The notes beneath the pieces were generated by a model, which had not been told where the DNA came from, did not search any database, and worked only from the letters and a program-made list of their open reading frames with translations. A stretch of 64,000 nucleotides of DNA from Isoetes taiwanensis (lineage: Eukaryota > Streptophyta > Lycopodiopsida > Isoetales > Isoetaceae). Positions within the stretch are counted from its first letter, which is position 1, and each line of letters starts with the position of its first letter. The stretch is from assembly GCA_021234155.1 (NCBI GenBank), contig JAJEKV010000004.1, forward strand, positions 13,420,716 to 13,484,715. Reading direction: 5' to 3'. The position numbers and the translations under genes were made by a program. Shown piece after piece: positions 11,122 through 21,426 of the stretch.

Positions 11122-11530
11122 ATGAAAGATAAAGAGAAAGGAAAGGTGGCAACACCAAACTTGATAGGACCAGCTCGAATTTGGTGGAAGGGTTATGCCA
11201 AGTCAAACAAGTTAAGAAGGAACAATTGCATATTCAAAACCTTCAGTAAGGCTTTCTGCAAGCACACATCCCAGGATCGTACACCAGTAGGCAAATTCAG
11301 CAGTTATATAGTTGGACCAAGGGAAGTTATCAGTGGCCAAATACACAGAGGAATTCATGAGGCTAAGGCTAAATGTCCCAAGGATCACTGAAAGGCAGGC
11401 AGTGGATGGCTATATTGAGAGATTGAATAGTAACATTGAGAGATTGGTATGGGCCATCGACCCGAAAAGAGTCTGGGAGGCCGAAGATAAGGCGTTAAGC
11501 GTGGAGGAAGCTCCGACAACCCCAGGGTAG
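11122..11530 (+). pseudogene. Chromovirus gag remnant
   Basis: Two overlapping frames (11122-11391 and 11312-11530) read the conserved gag capsid block: IGPARIWWKGY, then KLSVAKYTEEFMRLRLNVP and ITERQAVDGYIERLN. About 100 N-terminal residues are missing. A frameshift lies near 11300-11330 and a stop follows at 11528. No intact CCHC zinc knuckle is seen between here and the protease. Confidence 0.75.
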
Positions 11531-11749
11531 AAAAGTAAGCTTACAAAGGAAAAGCAACAGGGCCCTATCAGTTAAGGCAAGCATCCTCTACACCAGCGGG
11601 CCACCAGTATTAGGGGAAGATGGATAGAAAAGGGTCTTATGGGGAACAGAGGTAGCAGGGAGGCCAAGGAGGGAAATCAGTAAGGAGAAGAGGGAGGAAT
11701 GCATAAATCAGATGCTTCCAGCCGAGTCACCGTACATACGACTTCTCCT

Positions 11750-12411
11750 TCGCCATGCAAGCAGCATTGGCAGAGCTCATCGATTGGGAGTCGCCAACGG
11801 AAATGGATGATGATGAAAACGACCAGTAGGAACCACAGTACTACATTGAAGGTGAGTGCAGAATTTGTGCGGCTATTGAGTCAGGTGAGGTCAAAAATCA
11901 GTCCACAGTTTTTTCGATAGAGGGCATTATTGATAGCAAGGCCTGTGTAGTTCTCATAGACACTGGTAGCTCGCATAACTTCACTTCGCCCAGGTTGGCC
12001 TTTTTAATGAAGAACAAGACCCTCAAGTCCAAACCTAGGCCGGTCAGCATGGCAAGTGGTGCTATTCGCCACACTAAGGGAAAGAGGATTAGCTTCGATA
12101 TAGACCTTAGTGGTACCAAGTGGTCTATGGGCGCAGAAGTAATGGACATTGACAAGTATGACCTAATAGTGGGAATGGAGTTCCTAAAGACAGCCAAAGC
12201 AATGATCGACTACGACAGGCACGAGATCTCCATCATGGCACCGGACGGGAATCGCTATGTAGTCAAAGGTAAGAAAGTTCTCTCAGCCATGCAGTGCATT
12301 TCTTTGAAGCAGTTGCACAAAAGTTTAATGAAGGACAAAGTCGACTATATCCTTAGACTAGCGGCAATTGAGCCAAGTCATGAGAAGAAAAAGAAACCAA
12401 TCTTGAATTAG
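11750..12411 (+). pseudogene. Chromovirus aspartic protease
   Basis: The segment contains VVLIDTGSSHNF, the retroviral-type aspartic protease active site (DTGS), near 11945-11980. It is followed by the open frame 11995-12411 with the RVP_2 flap-region pattern (YDLIVGMEFL). It ends at a TAG at 12409, where an intact polyprotein would continue into RT. Confidence 0.8.
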
Positions 12412-13787
12412 CTGTCCAGGCCAGTAGCAAGATTGATCAAGGAGTTTCATGACGTGTTTCCGGATGAAATCCGCGAGCTACCACCCTACAGGGGCATGGA
12501 GTGTGAAATCACACTAACACCAGATGCTAAGCCTACCAGCAAGCCCCCCTATAGGATGAGCACTCCCGAATGAGTTGAGCTCAGGAAGCAGTTTCAAGAA
12601 TTGTTTGAGCTCGGGTTCATCGGGGCAAGTGTGTCACCCTTCGGGGCACCCATCCTTTTTGTGAAGAAGAAGGATGGAAGTCTAAGGATGTGCAGAGATT
12701 ACCATCAACTGAATAAGCAAACGGTAAAGAATAAATATGCCTTGCCTAGGGCAGATGACCTGATGGACCAACTGCAAGGAGCAAAAGTCTTCTCTAAGAT
12801 AGATTTGAGGTCAAGCTACCATCAGATAAGGATCAAGGGGGAAGATATTCATAAGACCGCTTTTAGAACATGGTATGGCCACTATAAATCACAGTAATGC
12901 CTTTCGGCTTATCGGATGCTCCAACAACATTCATGAGATTAATGAACGACGTCTTCAGAGAATTCTTGGATGAGTTCGTCATCGTCTTCTTTGACGACAT
13001 CATCATCTATAGCAAATCAATGGAGGAACATGTCGTATATTTGAGAAGAGTCTTAGAAAAGCTAAAATGACATCGTTTGTATGGTACGCTCTCAAAGTGT
13101 CACTTCGTAACAAATAGAATGGAGTATTTGGGGCACGTGGTCACAGCTGAGGGAATCTCAATAGACCCAGTGAAAATAGAAGCCATATCAAAGAATGTGG
13201 CGGAAGTAAGAAGTTTCCTTGGCTTGGCAGGGTACTACCGCAAATTTGTAAAGGACTTCGCTAAGTGGGCATCTCCTTTGTTAGACCTCACTAAGAATAA
13301 GAAGGTAAAAGATTGGGTGCAACATTGGTTTGAGAATGTTCAACCTTCGTTTGAGGAGCTTAAAGAAGCCTTAACAACAGCACCCGTGCTTACCCTCCCA
13401 GATCCAAGCAAGGACAAGCTCGTAGCAACGGATGCTAGTAAGCTAGCAACAGGCAAAGTCCTCATGCAGGAGGGAGTAGTAGCTTATGATTCCAAGAAGA
13501 TGAACGACGCCGAGCAATGCTACCCAACACATGACCAGGAGCTCTTACCATAGGAGAACCCTGCGAATTTGGAGGCACTACCTGCTTGGGAGGAGATTCC
13601 AATTGGACACAGATCATCAAAGCCTCCAATATATCTTTACGCAACCACTCCTCAATTTGAGGCAAAGGAGATGGATGGAGTTCCTCGAGGAATACGACTT
13701 TGAGATAGTCTACAAGCCAGGTAAGTTAAATGTGGTTGCTGACGCTCTTTCCTGCAGGCCATTAGAGACGCGGGTGCACTGCAACGC
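12412..13787 (+). pseudogene. Chromovirus reverse transcriptase and RNase H
   Basis: RT motifs are in order: [20 protein letters not shown] (about 12637), [24 protein letters not shown] (about 12898) and the catalytic FFDDIIIYS (about 12990). RNase H follows with ATDAS (about 13425), ending in [15 protein letters not shown] and [11 protein letters not shown] (about 13730). Defects include a TGA at 12571, a frameshift near 12880, a TGA near 13068 and another break near 13550. The frame is then cut at 13787 by the nested element. Confidence 0.85.
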
Positions 13788-14285
13788 TGATACGAATCAA
13801 ACGTTAGCCAGTAATCAAAAGATCAACCATATAATAATCCAACTAAAACATTCAAGATTCTCAAAACCAAACCAGGTCTCTAGCCCAAAGCTCTCCACCC
13901 AACCGAGCTCGCAAAAGCTAGAATCTCCAAGATAGTCCATGTGCAATTTACGTCAAGCAAGAAGGGGTTTAGGATCATCAATCCTTAGAGAATCCTCTCT
14001 AAGAAACTGATACAAAGTTTATGGAAGACGGCAAGAGGCAGTTGAAAGTTGAAGGAACAGACAGGGAATGGAGATGGAACTGCATCCAATAAGCGCACCT
14101 CTTCCCCTATATAGGGATTAAGGAGCCTTTTTGGAAAAAGGTAAAGGTACGTGGGCCAATTATAGGATCTCAACCTTTTCCAAGGTTCCATAAATATCTC
14201 AATGGTGCAAGTCTTATATATTCATTTCCCATATAACCATCTTGTTCTTGCTTTCCAAACCACTCCCCCGAGCACCACCATATCA
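13788..14285 (-). repeat. 3' LTR of the nested element
   Basis: 498-bp copy of the LTR, collinear with 16385-16888. The minus-strand start is TGATATGGTGGTGC at 14285, and the same start is seen in the LTR at 1137. Confidence 0.9.
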
Positions 14286-14300
14286 ATTCCTCCCCTTCCC
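14286..14300 (-). promoter_or_regulatory. Polypurine tract of the nested element
   Basis: On the minus strand GGGAAGGGGAGGAAT runs directly into the TG of the 3' LTR, as expected for plus-strand priming. Confidence 0.75.
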
Positions 14301-14393
14301 GGGATTGATCGTCCTCGATCAAGAAATTATATGGCAAATTAACATAACCAAGTCCATGGTTACAACCCTGATTGATTCCACAACCAGAAATAT

Positions 14394-14512
14394 TCAAGTC
14401 CAGCCCTTTAGGCTAAAAATTTCCAAGTCCAGCCCCTTAGGCTAAAAATTTTCAAGTCCAGCCCTTTATGCTAAAAATTTCTAAGTCCAGGCCTTTAGGC
14501 TAAAAATATCCA
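14394..14512 (+). repeat. Four ~30-bp tandem repeats
   Basis: Four imperfect copies of a unit built on CAAGTCCAGCCCTTTAGGCT plus an A/T-rich spacer, inside the nested LTR element and close to its polypurine tract. Confidence 0.85.
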
Positions 14513-14812
14513 GTAATCTGTTGTCCGATAAAGGCTTTCATTTTAGTTCTATTAGAAATGGCCTCAATTTACTTAGAGGACTTGACATCTTTATAATCGT
14601 TAATAGAGATTTCAAGAATACTATGTATATCAATCTTTAGATATTTTCATAGGTAAAGTAGTTGCAATTTTAATATTAAAGAATTCCAAAACTTGATTGT
14701 CTCCTAGCTTTGCTTATTATTTTGACAAAGTTCGCTCATACTCCTCTGCAACGCATTCCCCTGCGATAACTCAATCATGACATTAGATCTTGCAAATCCA
14801 ACCGAATGGTAT

Positions 14813-14814
<2 letters not shown>

Positions 14815-14844
<30 letters not shown>
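14815..14844 (+). repeat. Poly(T) run of about 30
   Basis: A T-only run, about 70 bases upstream of the SINE. It could be the tail of an opposite-strand retroposon or a simple repeat. Confidence 0.8.
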
Positions 14845-14845
<1 letters not shown>

Positions 14846-14911
14846 GGTTATGCCAATAACTACCTAACATAAGTTCACGAAAATTTCCCACTCAATGTGC
14901 CAAAGTAAACT

Positions 14912-15120
14912 TAGTTAGCATTGAACCAGTCCTGTGGTAAGACGTTAAACTGCCATACCCAAGGTCACGGGTTCAACGCCTCGTTGTGAAAGTGACTATG
15001 CATTGTAAAGTTGGTGGGGGAAGGACCCACTTCAGCCATGTACAGTGGTGGGGGCAGGACCCATCTGGGTGTGTTGTAAATTGTCCCATAAGCTCCGGCT
15101 TCCCGTGGACGTTAAAACCC

Positions 15121-15148
<28 letters not shown>
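14912..15148 (+). mobile_element. tRNA-derived SINE with (ATT)n tail
   Basis: A tRNA-like head has an A-box-like segment near 14925-14945 (CCTGTGGTAAGACG) and a clear B box GGGTTCAACGCC at 14969-14980. A 130-bp body follows and the copy ends in (ATT)n at about 15119-15148. This order is that of plant tRNA SINEs. Target duplications were not found. It lies inside the nested LTR element. Confidence 0.7.
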
Positions 15149-15149
<1 letters not shown>

Positions 15150-15153
<4 letters not shown>

Positions 15154-16370
15154 AAGCTTTTCAGTTTTTAGATTTTAAAATTAGAGCTTAACTTGGAATC
15201 ATCCCCCATAGAAATACATCAGTTCTTGAAATACACTCATTGCTAAGCCACAACCGTTGTAGTCAGAACTCTAAATACAGAACAATTCGTCCAGGGTCCA
15301 TCTAGATAAAATTCAAAGCTTATAACAAGGTGTTATAGATAAGAATTTTTTTCCTAATACAAGTATACCCTTACCGTTCAACATTTCATGACCCTTTTTC
15401 ATATTACAAGCAAACACATGCTATAATAGATTCAAAAATATCATAAAGGCCTCATTTCAAAAATATCCTTAAAGCCATCGAAATTCTTAAACTATAAAGG
15501 GCAGCGTTAGGGTTAACGAAATCTGCAGCTTTAGGGTTCATGGGTAGTCAGCTTCGGCAACAGGCATCGAAGACTAAATATGTCTGTAGTATGAAGTTTG
15601 TCAGCAGCTACAAGGGTTTGAAGATCAAACATGGCGGATGCTTCCCAGCATACAGGTATAGTCTAGAAGGCAAAATGCAGAAGTAATTTGACTATAGGAA
15701 AGAATGAAATCGATCTACAACCACCATGAAGAGCGACTAAAAGATTTAGGTATGGTGCCCTGAGGATAAATCCGGCGATTCTAACACAAATAATCTTCTA
15801 TATTCAAGATTCGAAACTGATTTTAAGCCACTATATTTATCAAATAGCTTTGCTTTTTGGCAGTTCTGCACACCAGCTTTGCTTGGCAAGGGCTTTGATT
15901 TAAATATCTAAACAGCCTTTCAAAGGGAAAGATTTCTGTTTTCATCACCGAGAAGGTAAGATTGTCAGATCAGGCTAATTTTATTAAACATTCCTCACTT
16001 AAATAGGATACCACAAGCAATGAACACTGAGATGCCAGAAGAATTTTGAGAGTTTCAAGATAAGGATCAGCTTCAGAGTCGGGTTCAGCAAGTATTACTC
16101 GATTCTAAACTGCATATCAATTTTTTTTTCTATATTCACTAAAGGATGCAACAAATCTGAAGCTTCGGCTAGAATCAAGTACTTAATCCATCGGCTTTAA
16201 TGTAGTTTCAAAATTATGAAAGACTGGTTATAATCACAAATAAACTTAGCTTATTCTGTTAGCAGTGGAAGGTCAACTTGGACTTAGATTTCCCTAGTTC
16301 AAACATACAAATTTCGAAAACCAGAAATCATAAACTACTATTTACAGGCTCTAAGAGAAATCAGAACCTT
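15150..16370. other. Non-coding interior of the nested LTR element
   Basis: About 1.2 kb of AT-rich sequence with no ORF that resembles gag or pol on either strand. It belongs to the LARD-like element. Confidence 0.7.
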
Positions 16371-16382
16371 GCTCTGATACCA
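16371..16382 (-). promoter_or_regulatory. PBS of the nested element
   Basis: Perfect TGGTATCAGAGC on the minus strand, two bases from the 5' LTR end at 16385. It sets the element's orientation as minus. Confidence 0.9.
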
Positions 16383-16384
16383 GT

Positions 16385-16888
16385 TGATACGAACCAAACG
16401 TTAGCCAGTAATCAAAAGATCAACCATATAATAATCCAGTACTAAAACAATCAAGATTCTCAAAACCAAACCAGGCCTCTAGCCCAAAGCTCTCCACCCA
16501 ACCGGGCTCGCAAAAGCTAGAATCTCCAAGATAGTTTATGTGCAATTTACGTCAAGCAAGAAGGGGTTTAGGATCATCAATCCTTAGAGAATCCTCTCTA
16601 AGAAACTGATACAAAGTTTATGGAAGATGGCAAGAGGCAATTGAAGGAGCAGTTGAAGGAGCAGACAAGGAATGGAGATGGAACTGCATCCAATAAGCAC
16701 ACCTCTTCCCCTATATAGGGATTAAGGAGCCTTTTTGGAAAAAGGTAAAGGTACGTGGGCCAATTATAGGGATCTCAACCTTTTCCAAGGTTCCATAAAT
16801 ATCTCAATGATGCAAGTCTTATATTAATTTCCCATGTAACCATCTTGTTCTTGCTTTCCGAACCACTCCCCCGAGCACCATCATACCA
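16385..16888 (-). repeat. 5' LTR of the nested element
   Basis: 504-bp copy, nearly identical to 13788-14285 apart from small indels, such as a duplicated GAAGGAGCA-like word near 16645-16665. Confidence 0.9.
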
Positions 16889-18406
16889 AATGCCATCTCC
16901 AACTTGTGTAGTAATTTTGGCAAGAAGATGGAAAATGTCCTGCCTTCAAATAAGGAATTCAAGGAGATATGAGCTAGCCTTTGTAAAGAGGCAAGAACAG
17001 ATAAAGAAAGAAAGGCTTATAAGGGATATAAGAGAGAAGGCAATCATCTCTACCATAGGGATAAACTTTGTGTCCCTGAATCATCAGGAGTAAGGAAGTT
17101 AATCCTTTATGACACTCACAATAGCCTAATAGCAGGCCATGCAGGGTTCATGAAAACCTACTTCAAGATAAGAAGTAGTTATTATTGGTCTGGTATGAAG
17201 AAGGAGATAGCCAACTACATTCAGCAATGCCAGCTTTGTCAGCAAACAAATGCCGAGCAACTTCTAATTCCAGGATCCTTGGAACCCTTGGCAGTTCCAA
17301 CCGCTAAGTGGGAGGTGATGAGTATTGATTTCATAACCGGACTCCCAAGGACAGGAAGGGGCCATGATGCCTTAATGGTAGTGGTCGACAAATTATCTAA
17401 GATGGCTCATTTCTTGCCGTGTCGAACCACGGACACAGCGCTAGACACCGCCTTGCTCTTCGCAAAGGAGATATTCAAATTACATGGGATGCCAAGAGAG
17501 ATCATATCTGATAGGGATCCCAAGTTTATAAGTGCCTTCTGGAAGGACTTCTTCAGCACAATCCAGACCAAGTTGGCCACGAGCACGATCTATCATCCCC
17601 AAACCGACGGTCAAACCAACCGAATTATAGAGGACATGTTGAGAAGCTATATCTAGAACAAGCAATCCAAACGAGGAGACTACATCTACTTGGTTGAGTT
17701 TGCATACAATAGCACCAAGCAAAAATCATCACAAATGCCCCCCTTCATGATTAAGTATGGGTATCAATGCTTGACACCAGACGCTTGGCATAATCCAGTG
17801 TCTAAAGTTGAAGTTTCTCAACAAATGTTGTTTGATATGTAGCAGTTGGTGGAAGAGGTTAGAAGCTATCTTCTAGCAGCAAGAAGTCAACAAAAGAGCA
17901 TAACCGACAAGCATAGAACCGCAAGGGAGTTTCAAGTTGGGGATAGTATGTGGCTCAAGATCAAGGTCAAGCAAGCAAAGCTTCGAATTGGGAATTGCAA
18001 GAAGCTAGCCCCAAGATGGGCGGGACCTTTCAAGATCATAGAGCGAGTAGGGAATCAAGCGTACAAGCTCGATTTGCCAGCCCATCTCAAAGTCCACAAA
18101 GTCTTCCACGTAAGCCTATTGAAGAGGCACACCCCAAACCTAGAGGAGGTCTTAGAGACTCCAACCTTGTTGGAGATGACGGAAGACCAAATCGAGATAG
18201 TTCCTGAGTTATTTCTCAATAAGGCATTTAAGAAGACAAGAAGGTCCCAATTCCTTCAATATTTGGTAAAGTGGAAGCACTTGCCCATGGAAGACGCAAC
18301 TTGGATATTGAAGCAAGATCTAGAGAAGCAATACACGGAATTTATGAAGGAGTTCGACGGCCAAGTCATATCCGAAATGGTGGACACCAACTTGCCAGGT
18401 GCTTAG
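16889..18406 (+). pseudogene. Chromovirus integrase with C-terminal chromodomain
   Basis: After the nested insertion the pol frame resumes. The zinc-binding HHCC domain is seen from about 17100 (DTHNSLIAGH, then CQLCQQ). The catalytic core has the D,D,E residues: SIDFITGLP (about 17325), ISDRDPKF (about 17505) and the E of RIIEDMLRSY (about 17630). Stops at about 17654 and 17840 break it. The frame 17846-18406 carries the GPFKIIERVGNQAYKLDLP module. A chromodomain follows at about 18215-18350 (LQYLVKWKHLPMEDATWI), which in the family tethers integration to heterochromatin. The end is a TAG at 18404. Confidence 0.9.
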
Positions 18407-19610
18407 CTAAAGTAGCAGCAAGAATGCATATGCATTTTAGGCTAGTAGGATGCATATGCCATAATCTTGGAGTGTAGGCAATGATGAGATAATCTCTAAG
18501 GGCATTTTCTAGGCCAGCACGCACCAAGGGTGCGCATGACCAGAAGGGTCATGTGAGAGGAGAGCAGCATGGTGGGCGATGATGAGACCATCATTCGGAT
18601 GATCTCTATGCCACGATGCAGGACACGTGAACCTGACCATAGGGGGGTCATGGTGAGGTATGCATGATCATGCGCGATGATGGGATCGTGAGACGTTCCC
18701 TAGCTTAAACCCCCAGGGGCATGAGGCATTGCTAGTTTGTCTTACTTTGAGGAAAGCCAAGCTAATGAAGCGTTGAACATAATTTAATGCCAAACTGGAA
18801 GGGACCTGAGCAGAATGTTCCGAAATACAATACTTATTCTTAGTGAAGCTTTGATGCGTCATATAATGATGTGCAATTTTACATCCAAATTTGCTTCATT
18901 ATACTCTGATTCAAGATGTCCGTTCAGAAAATGTATCTTTGTTCAGGCATGTGGTGATTTTCAAATGGCAAACATTGCATCTGCAATGGAAGTTTTGGAA
19001 CATGAAACGTCATGCTTGAGGCACTGCTTTGTAGCCAGATCCACATTATGAGAGCGATAATAACTAGAATAAGCGATAATAACTAGAATACAGTTAGAAG
19101 CAGCATATTAAAAGTAGCATATTTTTCTGAAAAAGTAGGTCAACAACAAACCGACCATTCTGTTTTTCTTCTACCAAGCTCAAATATATGAAAGCGAGAT
19201 TTGAGTAAGATCCTGCAGATCCGCACCAAATTTATAGGAGGTCAATATACCGTCATCACCATCTTTGGAATCGTCCATTTCTTGTTAGCTCATTGCCGGA
19301 AGAGGAGCGCCATCGCCAATGTTAGGGAAAAAAAATCATGAAATGCTGGGTTTGAAAACTATCGCATACAAGGCTTACCTTTCTGCCCTACCTTTGCATG
19401 CCATCGCTAATTTGAAAGCTATAAAAGACCTCGGGTTGCACCTCCTCCCATCTCCATTGTATTTTCTTGGCTATGTTTTAATTTTGTTGACCCTTCAATT
19501 TATAAAATTGGTGATTTAATGGTGTAGATTAGTGCCACTTCATATTTTGATGAGGTGGACATGCTATGTGGATAGGCTAGAATTGCAAGAAAGGCTATAG
19601 GCTTGGTTGG
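18407..19610. other. Interval after the chromovirus, no gene seen
   Basis: The first 300 bases are rich in 'gatgatgag' and 'gcatgatcatgcgc' words and may be remains of a 3' LTR, but there is no partner copy. The rest shows no gene I can support. Confidence 0.4.
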
Positions 19611-19613
19611 GCT

Positions 19614-19641
19614 AAAAAAGAAAAAAGAAAAAAGAAAAAAG

Positions 19642-19690
<49 letters not shown>

Positions 19691-19836
19691 AAAAAGAAAA
19701 AGAAAAAAGAAAAAAGAAAAAAGAAAAAAGAAAAAAGAAAAAAGAAAAAAGAAAAAAGAAAAAAGAAAAAAGAAAAAAGAAAAAAGAAAAAAGAAAAAAG
19801 AAAAAAGAAAAAAGAAAAAAGAAAAAAGAAAAAAGA
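19614..19836 (+). repeat. Long (AAAAAAG)n heptanucleotide tract
   Basis: A pure-purine tract of about 220 bases is built mostly from 7-bp AAAAAAG units with a central run of about 40 A. It decays to GAAACG-type words by 19877. It accounts for the Lys-rich and Phe-rich ORFs on the two strands. Confidence 0.95.
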
Positions 19837-19879
19837 GAACGAGAAACGAGAAACGGAAAACGAAAAACGAAAAACAAAA

Positions 19880-21030
19880 AAGAAAAACATGATAATTCGA
19901 CTACAAAATATTGAAAATAGATTGCATTGTATTTCTAGTGTAGGATTTGGATTTATGCATTTGTACCATAGGCATTGGAACTCAATGACACTGATTGTAG
20001 AGAATATATCGCTTTAGCACTACAAGATGGCACTTCGATGTTAGTACTTGCATACTTGCAATGACAGTGACATACTAGGAGCAAAAAGATAGAAGGAACT
20101 CACCAAAGAGGGTGGTTGTGCCCATGTCGACATGAAAGGGGACATATAGTACCATATCATTTCAGAAATTCAAAATTGGTAATTTGAAGAAAGCACTTGT
20201 CATCTACATGAAGCGTTTGGAAACTCCAAATAAAATATGCAAGAAGCAAGGTAGTTATGCATAAAATTTGACATGGAGCAACATTACATTGCTTGTTTTC
20301 CTAAGGTGTTATTATTTCAAAAAATTTAGGATGCTAGGAAGTATTCACAAGAAAGACATTGGACGCAATTGCAAGCAATCGAGTGCCATTAAGAAAATTG
20401 TTAATATGTGACTATTGTCATAACAATATGTGTCAAAGACCATTAAATATAATGGCAATAGAGAAAGAGGGAGAACCTGCAACATATAGCGCAGGCATCA
20501 ATTGTATTAAACAATACCAAAATATCATTAGAGAAAAGAGAGAAAACCAAGAGCAATATGTCAAAATGTAAAAGAAGGATAATGGGCACAATTATGATCA
20601 GATTGCCACTTTAAAGATTTGCTGATGGGACTCAGTTTCTAGCTTGCTATAACAAGTGCGTCGAGGACAATAGAAAGAGTTTTGGCAAGGCAATAATCTT
20701 TAATGTCAGAATTGGGGTAGGGGAAGGCGTTGAATGCATGGAATCGGGTAGGACAATCTCAGAAACATGTAAATAGATCGAGAAACCCACTTCTGGTTGT
20801 GCGAAATCAGTTCAACAACGGGTATGATCTAGTACACGAATGCTTCACCAGAATGGATCTGGCTGGAGTAGAAGCAGAAGCAGAAGCAGAAGCACCTAGA
20901 TACACAAGTAGATAGGGTAACGAAGATTTGATTTACAACAATGAGTAGTGTAGAAAAAGGACTGCATATGTTTGAGAAGGATATCCTAATGGTATATTTT
21001 AACCATGGTCTGAGCTGGGAAAGGGTATTG
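19880..21030. other. Intergenic region with short unrecognised ORFs
   Basis: A 70-codon ORF at 20359-20571 (CDYCHNNMCQRP, then basic and glutamine-rich) is the most protein-like piece. I do not recognise it, and nothing nearby supports a gene. Confidence 0.3.
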
Positions 21031-21031
21031 C

Positions 21032-21426
21032 CACGTGAGCAAAAGATAACCCTAACCCTAATATGCCGCCTGGATACTTCGAGAGGCTTTCCTTTGTTTT
21101 TTTCCTTGGTTTTTTTGGGAGACCGCGCGTCCTTTTTCTCAGTTTATGCGCGCGGTTGGTGGGTCAGCCATGATGGGCGGAACCCATCTTGCTCGTGTGA
21201 AAGCGGCAAACTACGGTCTACGCGTATACTATACGGTCTCTTTGCAATATGTTGCATGCAGTCAGAGCCTGCCACGTGTCCACAATTGCCTCCCAACTTG
21301 ACTCTTGCAACCAGGGCCCACCACGTGGAACATGCCACCACATTCCCGCCTCTTCTTATCGAACTCGGCCTCGCTATCTGCCCCCTCCATCCCACGTGTT
21401 CCCAATCGCTCCGATCTCCCCACGTG
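21032..21426 (+). promoter_or_regulatory. Cluster of five CACGTG G-boxes with telo-boxes
   Basis: Perfect CACGTG palindromes occur at 21032, 21273, 21322, 21393 and 21421. A doubled telo-box word AACCCTAACCCTAA lies at 21049-21062. Five G-boxes in 395 bases is far above chance. In plants they bind bHLH/PIF and bZIP factors. The cluster lies about 1.2-1.6 kb upstream of the ATG of the POWERDRESS-like gene and so may be its promoter, if the transcript has a long 5' leader. Confidence 0.55.

Larger units (their letters stand above)
13788..16888 (-). mobile_element. Nested non-coding LTR retrotransposon (LARD-like)
   Basis: Direct repeats 13788-14285 (498 bp) and 16385-16888 (504 bp) bound about 2.1 kb without coding capacity. 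On the minus strand each LTR starts TGATATGG/TGGTATGA-like and ends TATCA. A perfect PBS, TGGTATCAGAGC, lies at 16382-16371, two bases inside the 5' LTR. A polypurine tract GGGAAGGGGAGGAAT adjoins the 3' LTR. The flanking host bases AACGC (13783-13787) and AATGC (16889-16893) form a 5-bp target duplication with one change. It sits between RNase H and integrase of the chromovirus and is oriented opposite to it. Length and lack of genes fit a large retrotransposon derivative. Confidence 0.9.
11122..18406 (+). mobile_element. Decayed Ty3/gypsy chromovirus, interrupted by a nested element
   Basis: Gag, protease, RT, RNase H, integrase and a C-terminal chromodomain occur in the Ty3/gypsy order on the plus strand. 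The element is split at 13788-16888 by an LTR element. The 5' LTR, PBS and gag N-terminus are missing: gag begins mid-domain right after a MITE-like sequence. No paired 3' LTR was found after 18406. Several stops and frameshifts show it is inactive. The C-terminal chromodomain places it among chromoviruses. Confidence 0.9.

Noticed and set aside
14973-15171. Isoleucine-rich ORFs on both strands
   Set aside because: They come from the (ATT)n tail of the SINE.
19500-19914. Long Lys-rich and Phe-rich ORFs on both strands
   Set aside because: They are translations of the (AAAAAAG)n tract and carry no other protein signal.
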